From: Acidimicrobiia bacterium
GTDB taxonomy: Bacteria > Actinomycetota > Acidimicrobiia > IMCC26256 > JAMXLJ01
Length of the DNA stretch: 35,739 nt
NCBI GenBank assembly: GCA_024281095.1
Contig: JAMXLJ010000050.1
Location: forward strand, 1 to 35,739
Direction: 5' to 3'
Shown here: positions 18,995 to 27,804 of the stretch, piece by piece
Numbering within the stretch: the stretch's first letter is position 1
Layout of the letters: each line of letters begins with the position of its first letter
Notes under the pieces: model-generated
Seen by the model: the letters and a program-made list of their open reading frames with translations, nothing else
Databases searched by the model: none
Told to the model about the DNA's origin: nothing
Position numbers and translations under genes: made by a program

Positions 18995-19357
18995 GTGACG
19001 AGCTACTACCACTCATACCTTGCTGTCGCGGTCTTCGTCGGCGCCGCGCTCCTGATGGTCGGCGCCATGCTCGGCGTCGGCCGACTTGTTCGGCCGGTAC
19101 GGCCGCAGGCCGAGAAGTACGTCACCTACGAAGCCGGGTCCGATCCGGTCGGCGGGTGGGGACAGTCGAACGTCCGTTACTACGTCTACGCGCTGCTGTT
19201 CGTCATGTTCGACGTCGAGGCGGTGTTCATCTTCCCCTGGGCAGTGCACCTCGACGTGCTCGGTTGGTACGGCCTCGTGGAGATGGCGATCTTCATCATC
19301 GTGCTCACGCTGGGCCTCGTGTACGCCTGGCGCAAAGGGGTGCTCCGGTGGGCCTAG
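18995..19357 (+). CDS. nuoA: NADH-quinone oxidoreductase-like subunit A (nuo2)
   Basis: First gene of the second complex I-like operon. The GTG at 18995, with GAGAGG 9 nt upstream, gives a 120-aa protein of the usual NuoA length; the frame stays open further upstream but without helices or family likeness. Three membrane helices are seen, with the conserved [12 protein letters not shown] loop and the [14 protein letters not shown] motif. The protein is clearly diverged from NuoA1 (160 aa), so the two are not a recent copy. Its last ten bases overlap the nuoB2 start. Confidence 0.92.
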   Translation: MTSYYHSYLAVAVFVGAALLMVGAMLGVGRLVRPVRPQAEKYVTYEAGSDPVGGWGQSNVRYYVYALLFVMFDVEAVFIFPWAVHLDVLGWYGLVEMAIFIIVLTLGLVYAWRKGVLRWA

Positions 19358-19875
19358 TCGAGAAGGGCGTGCTCGGGAAGAAGCCCCTGAAGCCCGTCAC
19401 GTGGCTGCTCAACTACAGCCGGAAGTACTCGCTGTGGATGTTCCAGTGGGGCCTCGCCTGCTGCGCGATCGAGATGGCAGCCGCGCTCGCGAGCCCTCGC
19501 TACGACATGATGCGCCTCGGTGTCATCCCGTTCCCGGCGAGCCCGCGCCAGTCCGACCTCGTCGTCATCTCCGGCACGGTCACCGACAAGATGGCCCCGG
19601 CGATCAAGCGTCTCTACGAGCAGATGCCCGACCCGAAGTACGTGATCTCCATGGGCTCGTGCGCGAACTGCGGTGGGCCCTACTGGGACTCGTACTCGGT
19701 GACGAAGGGCGTCGACCAGATCATCCCGGTCGACGTCTATGTGCCCGGTTGCCCGCCGCGGCCGGAGGCGCTGCTCCAGGGCATCGTCCTGCTGCAGGAG
19801 CGCATCCAGAAAGAAGGCCTCGGGAACGACGACCTCGGGGCACGCTGGCGCGGGGAGCCGATCGTCGTTGAGTGA
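19348..19875 (+). CDS. nuoB: NADH-quinone oxidoreductase-like subunit B (nuo2)
   Basis: N2-cluster subunit of the second complex. The GTG at 19348 overlaps nuoA2 by 10 nt and has AAAGGGG 7 nt upstream; it gives 175 aa and the expected N-terminus ahead of the first conserved helix. N2 ligands are Cys38-Cys39 (LACCAIEM), Cys105 and Cys135 ([10 protein letters not shown]). An extra Cys108 follows Cys105 (CANC), where NuoB1 has Thr-Gly. Unlike hydrogenase small subunits it keeps the tandem-cysteine motif of true complex I. It overlaps the TTG of nuoC2 by 8 nt. Confidence 0.95.
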   Translation: MGLVEKGVLGKKPLKPVTWLLNYSRKYSLWMFQWGLACCAIEMAAALASPRYDMMRLGVIPFPASPRQSDLVVISGTVTDKMAPAIKRLYEQMPDPKYVISMGSCANCGGPYWDSYSVTKGVDQIIPVDVYVPGCPPRPEALLQGIVLLQERIQKEGLGNDDLGARWRGEPIVVE

Positions 19876-20662
19876 CATCGGGAAAGAGGAGAGCGGAGCA
19901 GCCGAGGAGGAGCAGGCCGAACGCGCGCTCGCCGAGACGGACGAAGGCGCGGCCGCCGAGTTGGCGCGGGCCGATGCCGACGAGATCGGAGCGGCTCCGA
20001 CCGACGACGTCGCCGACGAGGGGCCCCAGCTCGATCCGTCGGTACTGCCCTTGCTCGAGCGGCTCGAAGCCGAGCTCGGCGACGCCATCCTCGACCGGGC
20101 CGAGGCCTACGGCACGCTGGTCGTGCGCGTTCGTCCCGATGCCTGGCGCCGCAGCGCCGAGGTGGCGAAGTCGAAACTGTCGTGCGACTACCTCAGCTTC
20201 ATCTCCGGGCTCGACTGGCAGCCGGCGCCACGTGAGGGTGGCGAAGCCGGGGGCGACACCTCCGCGCCGGTGCAACCCACGGAAACGACGTTCGGGCTCG
20301 CCGGTTCGGCCGGGCGTTTTCAGGTCTTCGCGCATGTGCAGTCGACCGCGCACCACTACGGCGTCACGTTCAAGGCCGACGTCGACGACGCCGACCCTCG
20401 CGCAGAGTCGTGGGTTCCCGTCTACGCCGGCGCCGACTGGCACGAGCGCGAGTGCTGGGAGATGTTCGGCGTCGTGTTCGACGGGCATCCGGCGCTCCGG
20501 CACCTCTATCTTCCGACCGAGTTCGAAGGGCACCCGCTCCGCAAGGACTTCCCCCTGCTCGCGCGGGAGGTGAAGCCCTGGCCCGGTCTCGTCGACGTCG
20601 AGCCGATGCCGGGTGAGGCCGGCGAAGGCGCGACCGCGGACGCGGAAGGCGGTGACGCATGA
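19868..20662 (+). CDS. nuoC: NADH-quinone oxidoreductase-like subunit C (nuo2), TTG start
   Basis: 30-kDa-family subunit of the second complex. No ATG or GTG is suitably placed; a TTG at 19868, 8 nt inside nuoB2, has GGGGAG 10 nt upstream and is the best start, giving 264 aa. About 50 acidic residues precede the folded domain, echoing the low-complexity start of NuoC1. The core shows [18 protein letters not shown] and [16 protein letters not shown], the 30-kDa signature. A polar Gly-rich insert lies near 120-136. The stop overlaps the nuoD2 ATG as ATGA. Presence of nuoC here matters, because NuoC is needed to bridge NuoD to the rest of the peripheral arm. Confidence 0.9.
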   Translation: MSDIGKEESGAAEEEQAERALAETDEGAAAELARADADEIGAAPTDDVADEGPQLDPSVLPLLERLEAELGDAILDRAEAYGTLVVRVRPDAWRRSAEVAKSKLSCDYLSFISGLDWQPAPREGGEAGGDTSAPVQPTETTFGLAGSAGRFQVFAHVQSTAHHYGVTFKADVDDADPRAESWVPVYAGADWHERECWEMFGVVFDGHPALRHLYLPTEFEGHPLRKDFPLLAREVKPWPGLVDVEPMPGEAGEGATADAEGGDA

Positions 20663-21846
20663 GCACGACCGAGACACCGCAGGTCCCGGGTTTCGAGATC
20701 GAGCCGCGCGATCTCCGGCACCTCGCGGACGCGCAGATCAACGTCGAGCTCGACACCGGCGACATGATCCTCAACCTCGGGCCGCAGCACCCGGCTACGC
20801 ACGGCACGCTGCGGCTGGTCGTGCGCCTCGACGGCGAGCGCGTGATCGCGGCCGACCCCGTGATCGGCTATATGCACCGCGGCTACGAGAAGCTGACCGA
20901 GTTCCGCACCTACCCACAGATCACCACGCTGGTCAACCGCATCGACTGGCTCTCGAGCTTCGCCAACGAAGTGCCGTTCATCCACGCGGCCGAACTGCTC
21001 ATGGGGATCGAGGCGCCGCCGCGCGCGGTGTGGATACGCACGATCCTCACCGAGCTCTCGCGCATCGCGACCTTCTACCTGTTCCTCGGCGAGATGGGCC
21101 TGCAGCTCGGCGCGTTGACGCCCGCGTTCTGGGGGTTCCGCGACCGCGAACACGTGCTCAATCTGATCGAGGCCGCGACCGGCGGTCGCTTCCATCCCAA
21201 CTTCAATCGCATCGGCGGCTTGAAGGACGATCTTCCGTGGGGATGGGTGTCGGAGACCCGTACCGCGATGAAGGCGATCCTCGACGGCTGCGACGACTTC
21301 GAGGACATCCTCATCGGCAACGAAATCTTCGAAGCACGCACACGCGGCATCGGGATCATCCCGGGCGAGATCGGCGCGAACTACGGCGTCTCGGGCTCGA
21401 ACCTGCGGGCGTCGGGCATCGACTGGGACCTGCGACGCGACGGGAAGCCCTATCTCGCGTACCCGGAGCTCGACTTCAAGGTCTGGACCCACCCCGACGG
21501 CGACTCGTTCAGCCGCTACTGGGTGCGGCTCCAGGAGACGCGTGAATCGGCGCGGATGGTGCTGCAACTGCTCGACGGGCTGCCGAGCGGGCCGATCATG
21601 GCGAAGGTGCCGCGGATCATCAAGGTGCCCGAGGGCGAGGCCTGGGTCGAGACGGAGAACCCACTCGGCCAGATGGGCTACTACGTGATCTCCAAGGGCG
21701 CCACGGGCCCGTTCCGGGTGAAGATCCGGTCGGCGTCGTTCAGCAACGTCTCGATCCTGCCCTGGCTGCTGCGCGGGGTCTACGTTCCCGACGTCATCAC
21801 GATCCTCGCGTCGCTCTACTTCATCCTGGGCGACATCGACCGGTGA
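20659..21846 (+). CDS. nuoD: NADH-quinone oxidoreductase-like subunit D (nuo2), altered quinone site with HRG motif
   Basis: 49-kDa-family subunit of the second complex, 395 aa, without the charged extension of NuoD1. Aligned without gaps to the bovine protein, His59 is His48, the dimethylated Arg85 is Arg74 (MHRGYEK) and Arg105 is Arg94. Two quinone-site residues are changed: Tyr108 is Trp97 (NRIDWLSSF) and Asp160 is Gln149 (GLQLGALTP). All intervals (26, 20, 3 and 52 residues) match exactly, so misalignment is unlikely. The protein has a single cysteine near 210 and no CxxC pairs, which excludes a [NiFe] hydrogenase. The fold is otherwise family-typical, including FNRIGGLKDDLPWGW. Confidence 0.95.
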   Translation: MSTTETPQVPGFEIEPRDLRHLADAQINVELDTGDMILNLGPQHPATHGTLRLVVRLDGERVIAADPVIGYMHRGYEKLTEFRTYPQITTLVNRIDWLSSFANEVPFIHAAELLMGIEAPPRAVWIRTILTELSRIATFYLFLGEMGLQLGALTPAFWGFRDREHVLNLIEAATGGRFHPNFNRIGGLKDDLPWGWVSETRTAMKAILDGCDDFEDILIGNEIFEARTRGIGIIPGEIGANYGVSGSNLRASGIDWDLRRDGKPYLAYPELDFKVWTHPDGDSFSRYWVRLQETRESARMVLQLLDGLPSGPIMAKVPRIIKVPEGEAWVETENPLGQMGYYVISKGATGPFRVKIRSASFSNVSILPWLLRGVYVPDVITILASLYFILGDIDR

Positions 21847-21853
21847 TGCCCTG

Positions 21854-22882
21854 ATGCTGCAACTCGCCGTGGATATCGGATGGGGCTGGACGCTGGCCTT
21901 CAAGACCGTGCTCGTGCTCGCGGTCGTGCCACTCGCCGCGCTCGTGCTCGGCTACACGTTCCTGCTCAAGATGATGAGCCACATGCAGAGCCGGTTGGGC
22001 CCGATGGACCCCGGCGGCTTCCACGGGTGGTTCCAGCTCGTCGGCGACGGGATCAAGTTCCTCCAGAAGGAAGACGTCATGCCGGCCGAGGCCGACCGGC
22101 GCGTGTTCGCGATCGCACCCGCGGTCGTCGTCATCTCGACGTTCCTCGTCTTCGTCGTGGTGCCGACCGGGCCGAAGCTCGTGGTCGAGAACCTCGACGT
22201 CGGCGTCTTCTACGCGCTCGCGGTGTCGAGCCTGTCGGTCATCGGCGTGCTGATGGCCGGCTGGGCCAGCGCCAACAAGTTCGCGTTGCTGGGCGCGCTG
22301 CGCGCCGCGGCGCAGCTCATCGCCTACGAGCTCCCGCTGCTGCTCGCCGTCGTCGGCGTCGTCGTGCAGGCGGGCACGATGAGCTTGCAGGGGATCGTGC
22401 ACGCGCAGCAGGCCGGCAGCATCTTCGGCTGGCACGGCATCGGCTTTCCTTTCATCCTCACGCAGTTCGTCGGCTTCCTGCTGTTCCTGGTCGCGTCACA
22501 GGCCGAGCTCACGCAGACACCATTCGACATGCCCGTGGCGGAGAGTGAGCTCGTCGCGGGCTACATGGTCGAGTACACCGGCTTCCGTTTCCTCTTCTTC
22601 TTCATCGGCGAGTTCGGCACCGCGTTCGCGTTCGCCGCGCTCGCCGCGACCCTCTTCCTCGGCGGCTGGTCGTTGCCGTGGGTGCATGGTGCCGCGGCCG
22701 ACCTGCTCGGGATCCCGGTCCTGTTCGCCAAATTGATGCTCGTCGCGTTCCTCATGTTCTGGGTCCGGTTCACCTACCCGCGCCTCCGTGAGGACCAGCT
22801 CCAATCGCTGGCGTGGAAGTTCCTGATCCCGATCGGTCTCGCCAACATCCTCGTCACGGGGATCTTCAAGGTGGCCTTCTGA
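21854..22882 (+). CDS. nuoH: NADH-quinone oxidoreductase-like subunit H (nuo2)
   Basis: ND1-family membrane subunit, 342 aa, without the loop insertion of NuoH1. The [22 protein letters not shown] element near residue 45 and the acidic loop [22 protein letters not shown] near 218-239 match the family. The NuoH1 Asn-His before PPFD is replaced by Thr-Gln here. About eight helices are evident. The start ATG lies 7 nt after the nuoD2 stop; an earlier ATG at 21846 hits a stop after two codons. The stop overlaps the nuoI2 ATG by one base. Confidence 0.95.
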   Translation: MLQLAVDIGWGWTLAFKTVLVLAVVPLAALVLGYTFLLKMMSHMQSRLGPMDPGGFHGWFQLVGDGIKFLQKEDVMPAEADRRVFAIAPAVVVISTFLVFVVVPTGPKLVVENLDVGVFYALAVSSLSVIGVLMAGWASANKFALLGALRAAAQLIAYELPLLLAVVGVVVQAGTMSLQGIVHAQQAGSIFGWHGIGFPFILTQFVGFLLFLVASQAELTQTPFDMPVAESELVAGYMVEYTGFRFLFFFIGEFGTAFAFAALAATLFLGGWSLPWVHGAAADLLGIPVLFAKLMLVAFLMFWVRFTYPRLREDQLQSLAWKFLIPIGLANILVTGIFKVAF

Positions 22883-23367
22883 TGCCGAAGAAGAAGCTTC
22901 CCGGCCTCGTCGAGGGTCTCGGCGTCACGTTCCGCACCATGCTCAAGGGCGCGGTGACGGTGCAGTACCCGCACGAGCGTGAAGACCCCGCACCGCGCGC
23001 CCGCGGGGTCATCGCACTGAAAGAGGAGAACTGCACGGTCTGCATGCTGTGCGCCCGCAGCTGCCCCGACTGGTGCATCTACATCGAGGGCCACAAGGAG
23101 AAGCGCCCGCCGCGCCGTGAGGGCGGTCGCGAGCGCACCGTCAGCATCCTCGACCGGTTCGACATCGACTACGCGCTATGCATGTACTGCGGGATCTGCG
23201 TCGAGGTGTGTCCGTTCGACGCCTTGTTCTGGAGCCCGGAGTACGAGTACTCCGAGATGAGCATCGCCAAGCTTCTCCACGACAAGGACAAGCTCGGCGA
23301 ATGGATGGAGAGCGTGCCCGAGCCGGAACCGCTCGAGATCGGAGCGGAGGTCAAAGGCAAGAAATGA
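22882..23367 (+). CDS. nuoI: NADH-quinone oxidoreductase-like subunit I (nuo2)
   Basis: Ferredoxin-like subunit with clusters N6a and N6b. The 161-aa protein starts at the ATG that overlaps the nuoH2 stop. Cluster ligands are Cys51, 54, 57, 61 and Cys100, 103, 106, 110; an additional Cys65 follows the first set. With no NuoG partner, this is the natural outermost Fe-S subunit of the complex, the position where ferredoxin docks in cyanobacterial NDH-1. It lacks the acidic His-rich tail of NuoI1 and ends in a Lys-rich tail (EVKGKK). A 28-bp gap precedes nuoJ2. Confidence 0.95.
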   Translation: MPKKKLPGLVEGLGVTFRTMLKGAVTVQYPHEREDPAPRARGVIALKEENCTVCMLCARSCPDWCIYIEGHKEKRPPRREGGRERTVSILDRFDIDYALCMYCGICVEVCPFDALFWSPEYEYSEMSIAKLLHDKDKLGEWMESVPEPEPLEIGAEVKGKK

Positions 23368-23395
23368 CGCGCTCGGCCGGCGGGGGGACGCACGA

Positions 23396-23899
23396 GTGGT
23401 AGCGGAGAACGTCGCGTTCTGGATCATCGCGGCAGCGATGGCGGGAGCCGCGATCGGTGTCGTACGCACCCAGAACGTCGTGCACGCGGCGCTGTTCCTG
23501 GTCGTCGTGCTCGCCGGCGCGGCCGCGCAGTACATCCTGCTCGCGGCGGAGTTCGTCGCGTGGGTGCAGGTGCTGGTCTACATCGGCGCGATCGTCATCT
23601 TGTTCCTCTTCGGCATCATGCTCACCCGCGCGCCGATGCGAGGCGATACCGAGCTCGACAACGACCAACGCTGGATCGCCGCGGTCACGGCGCTGTTCGT
23701 CCTCGGTGTGCTGGTGTTCCTGCTCGTCGACGCGTTCGGCGACCGGGCGATCAAGGTCGACGACTCGCTTCGTGCCGTCGGGCTCTCGCAGCACGTCGCC
23801 GACTCGATCTTCCGCACGTACGTCATGCCGTTCGAGATCGTGTCCATGCTCCTCCTCGCCGCGCTCGTCGGCGCCGTCGCGATCGCGCGGAGGGACTGA
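23396..23899 (+). CDS. nuoJ: NADH-quinone oxidoreductase-like subunit J (nuo2)
   Basis: ND6-family membrane subunit, 167 aa from a GTG at 23396 that follows a G-rich stretch. Five helices are visible. The conserved helix reads [20 protein letters not shown] and includes the tyrosine at the coupling helix, so the conformational relay looks intact. The loop after it is charged and short compared with NuoJ1. It follows nuoI2 by 28 bp, and its stop is one base before the nuoK2 ATG. Confidence 0.92.
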   Translation: MVAENVAFWIIAAAMAGAAIGVVRTQNVVHAALFLVVVLAGAAAQYILLAAEFVAWVQVLVYIGAIVILFLFGIMLTRAPMRGDTELDNDQRWIAAVTALFVLGVLVFLLVDAFGDRAIKVDDSLRAVGLSQHVADSIFRTYVMPFEIVSMLLLAALVGAVAIARRD

Positions 23900-23900
23900 G

Positions 23901-24200
23901 ATGCAGATCAACCAATTCCTGATCCTGAGCGCGTTCCTGTTCTGCACCGGCATCTACGGCGTCCTCGCCCGGCGCAACGGCGTGCTGGTGCTCATGAGCG
24001 TCGAGCTGATGCTGAACGCGGTCAACATCAACCTCGTCGCCTTCGCGGCGTTCAACCACAGTGTGAGCGGCCAGGTGTTCGCGTTGTTCGTCATCACGAT
24101 CGCGGCGGCCGAGGTCGGCGTCGGCCTCGCGATCGTCCTGCTGATCTACCGCAACCTTCGGAGTCCCGACCTCGACCACGTCGACCAGCTGAAGGGCTGA
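23901..24200 (+). CDS. nuoK: NADH-quinone oxidoreductase-like subunit K (nuo2)
   Basis: ND4L-family subunit, 99 aa and three helices. Both buried glutamates are kept: one in [16 protein letters not shown] and one in [13 protein letters not shown]. The start ATG is preceded by a GGAGGGAC-like stretch at the end of nuoJ2. Together with the intact residues in NuoL2, NuoM2 and NuoN2 this argues that the second complex still pumps protons and is not a degenerate copy. It ends 7 bp before nuoL2. Confidence 0.94.
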   Translation: MQINQFLILSAFLFCTGIYGVLARRNGVLVLMSVELMLNAVNINLVAFAAFNHSVSGQVFALFVITIAAAEVGVGLAIVLLIYRNLRSPDLDHVDQLKG

Positions 24201-24207
24201 CCTTCCC

Positions 24208-26262
24208 GTGCTCGACTACGCCTGGATCATCGCGTTCATCCCCGCGGTCTCGTTCGTGGCCATCCTGCTGTTGGGGAGGAAGTTCCCGCGCCACGGCTCC
24301 GAGATCGGCATCGCCGCGGTCGGCGCGTCGTTCGTGCTCGCGTGCGTCGCGGTCGTGCAGTGGATCAACCGGGTGGAGAACGCGACCGGAGCGTCGGCCT
24401 TCAAGGCACTGGGCAAGGGATTCGTCGCCAAGGCCGGCGAGCACGAGGCGGTGGTCAAGCCCGTGGTCCACTCCGTCACGTGGTGGCAGAGCGGCGGGCT
24501 CAAATTCGGGGCCGGCACGCAGATCGACGGGCTGGCCGTCGTGCTGCTCTTCGTGGTCACGCTCGTGTCTTTGCTCGTGCACGTCTACTCGACCGCGTAC
24601 ATGCACGGCGACCGGCGCTACACGTACTTCTACGCCGCGCTGAGCCTCTTCACGGCGTCGATGCTGCTGCTCGTGATCGCCGACAACACCCTGCAGCTGC
24701 TGGTGGGCTGGGAGCTCGTCGGCCTGTGCTCGTTCATGCTGATCGGACACTGGTGGGAGGAAGGGGCCAACTCCAATGCGGCCCTGAAGGCCTTCTTCAC
24801 CACCCGAACCGGCGACGTCGGCCTCATGATCGGCGTCATCGTCACGTTCTTCGCCGCGGGCCAAACCTTCAACATCGTGTCGATCAACGAGGCCGCGCTC
24901 GCAGGGAAGGGTGGCCACGCGCTGTGGCTCGGCGGCGCGGTCTGCCTGCTCGTCGGGATCATCGGCAAGAGCGGCCAGTTCCCCCTGCACACATGGCTTC
25001 CCGACGCCATGGCCGGCCCCACGCCCGTGTCGGCGCTCATCCACGCGGCCACGATGGTGGTCGCCGGCGTGTACCTGGGCGCGCGCGTCTATGGCGTGTT
25101 CTGGCAGGGCTTCTCGATCGACGCCGGCGGCGTGAACGCGATGGCGTTGATCGGCGGGGTCACGATCATCATCGGTGCGTTGCTCGCGTTCGTACAGGAC
25201 GACATCAAGAAGGTGCTCGCCTACTCCACGATCAGCCAGCTGGGCTACATGGTCATGGGCCTCGGTGTGGGTGCGTGGACCGCGGCGGTGTTCCACCTCT
25301 TCACCCACGCGTTCTTCAAGGCCCTCCTCTTCCTCGGCGCAGGATCGATCTCCCACTCGGGATCGCACCACAGCTTCGACATGAAGCGCGACATGGGGGG
25401 CCTGCGCAAGTACATGCCGATCACGTTCACCACGTTCATGATCGGCAGCGCCGCGCTCGCCGGCCTGCCTCCGTTCGCGGGCTTCTTTTCGAAGGACGAG
25501 ATCATCGCGACCGCGGGGCACTTCGGCTACGACGCGTTCCTCTACATCGGCCTCGCGGGTGCGTTCCTCACCGCGGCGTACATGACGCGCGCGATCTACT
25601 ACACGTTCTTCGGCGAGTTCCGGGGCCACGGCCAGCCGCACGAGTCACCGCCCGCAATCACCGGCCCGCTCGTGGTCCTGGCCGCGTTCTCGGTGTTTGC
25701 GGGCTGGCTGAACGCGACCGTCGTCCACGTCGAGAAGTTCCAGCAGTGGTTCGAGCCGCGGTTCGCGTTCCCGACCCAGGTGATCCACCCGTCGTTCCGC
25801 TTCGGTGAGGGCGCGATCGCGGTGATCGTCGCGCTGGCCGGCGTCGGCGTCGCGTACGCGTACTACTGGCGGGGGGTCGGCCACGGAGTCACCGAACGCA
25901 ACCCGCTGGCCCGTCTCGGGTATCGGTTCCTGCTGAACAAGTACTACCTCGACGACCTCTACGAGCGGGTCATCGTCGCCGGCATCAAGGGGCCGATCGC
26001 CCGGGCCGCGTACTGGACCAACCAGAACCTGATCGACGCCGTCATCAACGGCGTCGGCAAGGGCACGCGAGCGGTAGGGCAGTTCACGTACGACGTGATC
26101 GATCAGCGTGTCGTCGACGGTGCGGTCAACGGCATTGCCGAGGCAAGTGGCGAGACCGGTGGTTTGCTCCGCTACATGCAGTCGGGTCGTGTGCAGTGGT
26201 ACGCCGCGATCCTGTTCTTCGCGGTGGCCGTGCTGAGCCTCGCGCTGATCGTCTTCAGCTGA
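24208..26262 (+). CDS. nuoL: NADH-quinone oxidoreductase-like subunit L (nuo2)
   Basis: ND5-family pump subunit, 684 aa from a GTG at 24208. The pump glutamate is in VGWELVGLCSFMLIG and the lysine in GKSGQFPLHTWLPDAMAGPTPVSA. The E-to-A change in DAMAGP relative to NuoL1's DAMEGP is also seen in related antiporter families. KKVLAYSTISQLGYM and GFFSKDEII are present, and the C-terminal region carries the lateral-helix segment ending in a final membrane anchor. An N-terminal polar insert lies near residues 55-95. The stop codon overlaps a six-codon reading frame that leads to nuoM2. Confidence 0.95.
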   Translation: MLDYAWIIAFIPAVSFVAILLLGRKFPRHGSEIGIAAVGASFVLACVAVVQWINRVENATGASAFKALGKGFVAKAGEHEAVVKPVVHSVTWWQSGGLKFGAGTQIDGLAVVLLFVVTLVSLLVHVYSTAYMHGDRRYTYFYAALSLFTASMLLLVIADNTLQLLVGWELVGLCSFMLIGHWWEEGANSNAALKAFFTTRTGDVGLMIGVIVTFFAAGQTFNIVSINEAALAGKGGHALWLGGAVCLLVGIIGKSGQFPLHTWLPDAMAGPTPVSALIHAATMVVAGVYLGARVYGVFWQGFSIDAGGVNAMALIGGVTIIIGALLAFVQDDIKKVLAYSTISQLGYMVMGLGVGAWTAAVFHLFTHAFFKALLFLGAGSISHSGSHHSFDMKRDMGGLRKYMPITFTTFMIGSAALAGLPPFAGFFSKDEIIATAGHFGYDAFLYIGLAGAFLTAAYMTRAIYYTFFGEFRGHGQPHESPPAITGPLVVLAAFSVFAGWLNATVVHVEKFQQWFEPRFAFPTQVIHPSFRFGEGAIAVIVALAGVGVAYAYYWRGVGHGVTERNPLARLGYRFLLNKYYLDDLYERVIVAGIKGPIARAAYWTNQNLIDAVINGVGKGTRAVGQFTYDVIDQRVVDGAVNGIAEASGETGGLLRYMQSGRVQWYAAILFFAVAVLSLALIVFS

Positions 26263-26278
26263 TGGAAGGATCGAGGGG

Positions 26279-27799
26279 ATGAACTGGTTCGACTCCGGCT
26301 GGGGCCTCACCATGGCGGTGTTCCTCCCGGGCGTCGGGATGCTCGCCGTGCTTGCCGCGCCGAAGGCCGACGAGACGCTCCAGAAGGCGATCGCGCTCGT
26401 GACCACGCTGGCGACGTTCGGCGTCACGATCGCGTTGGCGGCGACCTTCAACTACGACAAGAAGGGGCTCCAACTCGGTACCGACAAAGCATGGATCGAC
26501 GTCATCAACAGCCGGTACCACATCGGCCTCGACGGCATCTCGCTCCCGTTGCTGCTCCTGTCGGCGTTCATCACGGTGCTGTGCGTCATCTACTCGTGGG
26601 ACCACTTCCCTGAGCCGCACAATCCGAAGGCGTTCCTTGCGCTGATCCTCCTGCTCGAGATCGGCATGAACGGCACCTTCGTCGCCCAGGACCTCATCCT
26701 CTTCTTCGTGTTCTTCGAGATCGTCCTGCTGCCGATGTTCTTCATGATCGGCGTGTGGGGCGGCCCGAACCGTGAATACGCGTCGATCAAGTTCTTCCTG
26801 TTCACCCTGTTCGGCTCCGCGTTGATGCTGTTGAGCTTCCTTGCGCTCTACTTCATCGGACCGAACACGTTCGACATTCCGAAGCTCGCGGCGTTGCACG
26901 GCGCCGGCATCGTCCACAGCACCCAGAACCTGATCTTCGCCGGGATGTTCCTCGGTTTCGCGATCAAGGTTCCGATGTTCCCGTTCCACACGTGGCTGCC
27001 CGACGCCCACACGGAGGCGCCCACGGTGGGCTCGGTGCTCCTGGCCGCGATCCTGCTGAAGCTCGGTACCTACGGCTTCATCCGGATCGCGCTCCCCATC
27101 CTTCCCGAAGCGGCACGCGACTGGGCGCCGTGGATCGGCCTCCTGGCCGTCATCGGCATCATCTACGGCGCACTGGGTTGTCTCGCCCAACGCGACATGA
27201 AACGGCTGATCGCGTTCTCGTCAGTCGCGCACATGGGTTTCGTCATGTTGGGCATCGCGACCCTGACGACGTTCGGCATCAACGCGGCGATCTTCGGCAT
27301 GGTCGCCCACGGGCTGATCACCGGCATGCTCTTCTTCGTCGCCGGGTCGGTGCAGGAGCGCTTCGAGACCCGACAGCTCGACCGGCTGGGCGGCCTGCTC
27401 ACCCAGGCCCCGAAACTGGGGTGGATCCTCGGGTTCTGCGCGATGGCCTCGCTCGGTCTCCCGGGCCTGGCCGGGTTCTGGGGTGAGTTCCCCGCGATCC
27501 TCTCGGCGTACAACCCGGCGAGCGGCATCGCAGGGAGCGAGTTCGTCGTGTTCCGCACCTACATGGTCATCGCGGCGGTGGGCACGGTGCTCGCCGCGGG
27601 GTACCTGCTGTGGATGCTGCAGCGGGTCGCGTTCGGCACCGTCAAGCCGGAGTGGGAGCACGTCCACATCCACGACGTCCACGTTCCCGAGTGGATCGCG
27701 TGGACGCCGATGCTGCTGCTCATCGTGGCCCTGGGCGTCTATCCGAACATCATCTTCCGGGTCACTGACGGTACGGTCACCCGGCTCTTCGGAGGCTGA
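26279..27799 (+). CDS. nuoM: NADH-quinone oxidoreductase-like subunit M (nuo2)
   Basis: ND4-family pump subunit, 506 aa. The ATG at 26279 follows a purine-rich GGAAGGATCGAGGGG leader in the 16-bp gap after nuoL2. The pump glutamate is in FFEIVLLPMFFMIG and the lysine helix has KVPMFPFHTWLPDAHTEAPT. KRLIAFSSVAHMGFV and GLPGLAGFWGEF match the family. The C-terminal loop contains a His cluster (HVHIHDVHV) between the last two helices, near residues 460-470; whether it binds metal is unknown. It lacks the Cys-bearing tail of NuoM1. Confidence 0.95.
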   Translation: MNWFDSGWGLTMAVFLPGVGMLAVLAAPKADETLQKAIALVTTLATFGVTIALAATFNYDKKGLQLGTDKAWIDVINSRYHIGLDGISLPLLLLSAFITVLCVIYSWDHFPEPHNPKAFLALILLLEIGMNGTFVAQDLILFFVFFEIVLLPMFFMIGVWGGPNREYASIKFFLFTLFGSALMLLSFLALYFIGPNTFDIPKLAALHGAGIVHSTQNLIFAGMFLGFAIKVPMFPFHTWLPDAHTEAPTVGSVLLAAILLKLGTYGFIRIALPILPEAARDWAPWIGLLAVIGIIYGALGCLAQRDMKRLIAFSSVAHMGFVMLGIATLTTFGINAAIFGMVAHGLITGMLFFVAGSVQERFETRQLDRLGGLLTQAPKLGWILGFCAMASLGLPGLAGFWGEFPAILSAYNPASGIAGSEFVVFRTYMVIAAVGTVLAAGYLLWMLQRVAFGTVKPEWEHVHIHDVHVPEWIAWTPMLLLIVALGVYPNIIFRVTDGTVTRLFGG

Positions 27800-27804
27800 G
27801 GGCG

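Noticed and set aside
20659-21846. Operon 2 as a group 4 [NiFe] hydrogenase or formate hydrogenlyase
   Set aside because: NuoD2 has no CxxC pairs at either end for a NiFe centre, and NuoB2 has the tandem-cysteine N2 motif of complex I.
26262-26282. Six-codon reading frame between nuoL2 and nuoM2
   Set aside because: It is purine-rich because it contains the nuoM2 ribosome-binding site. It could act as a tiny leader, but nothing else supports translation.
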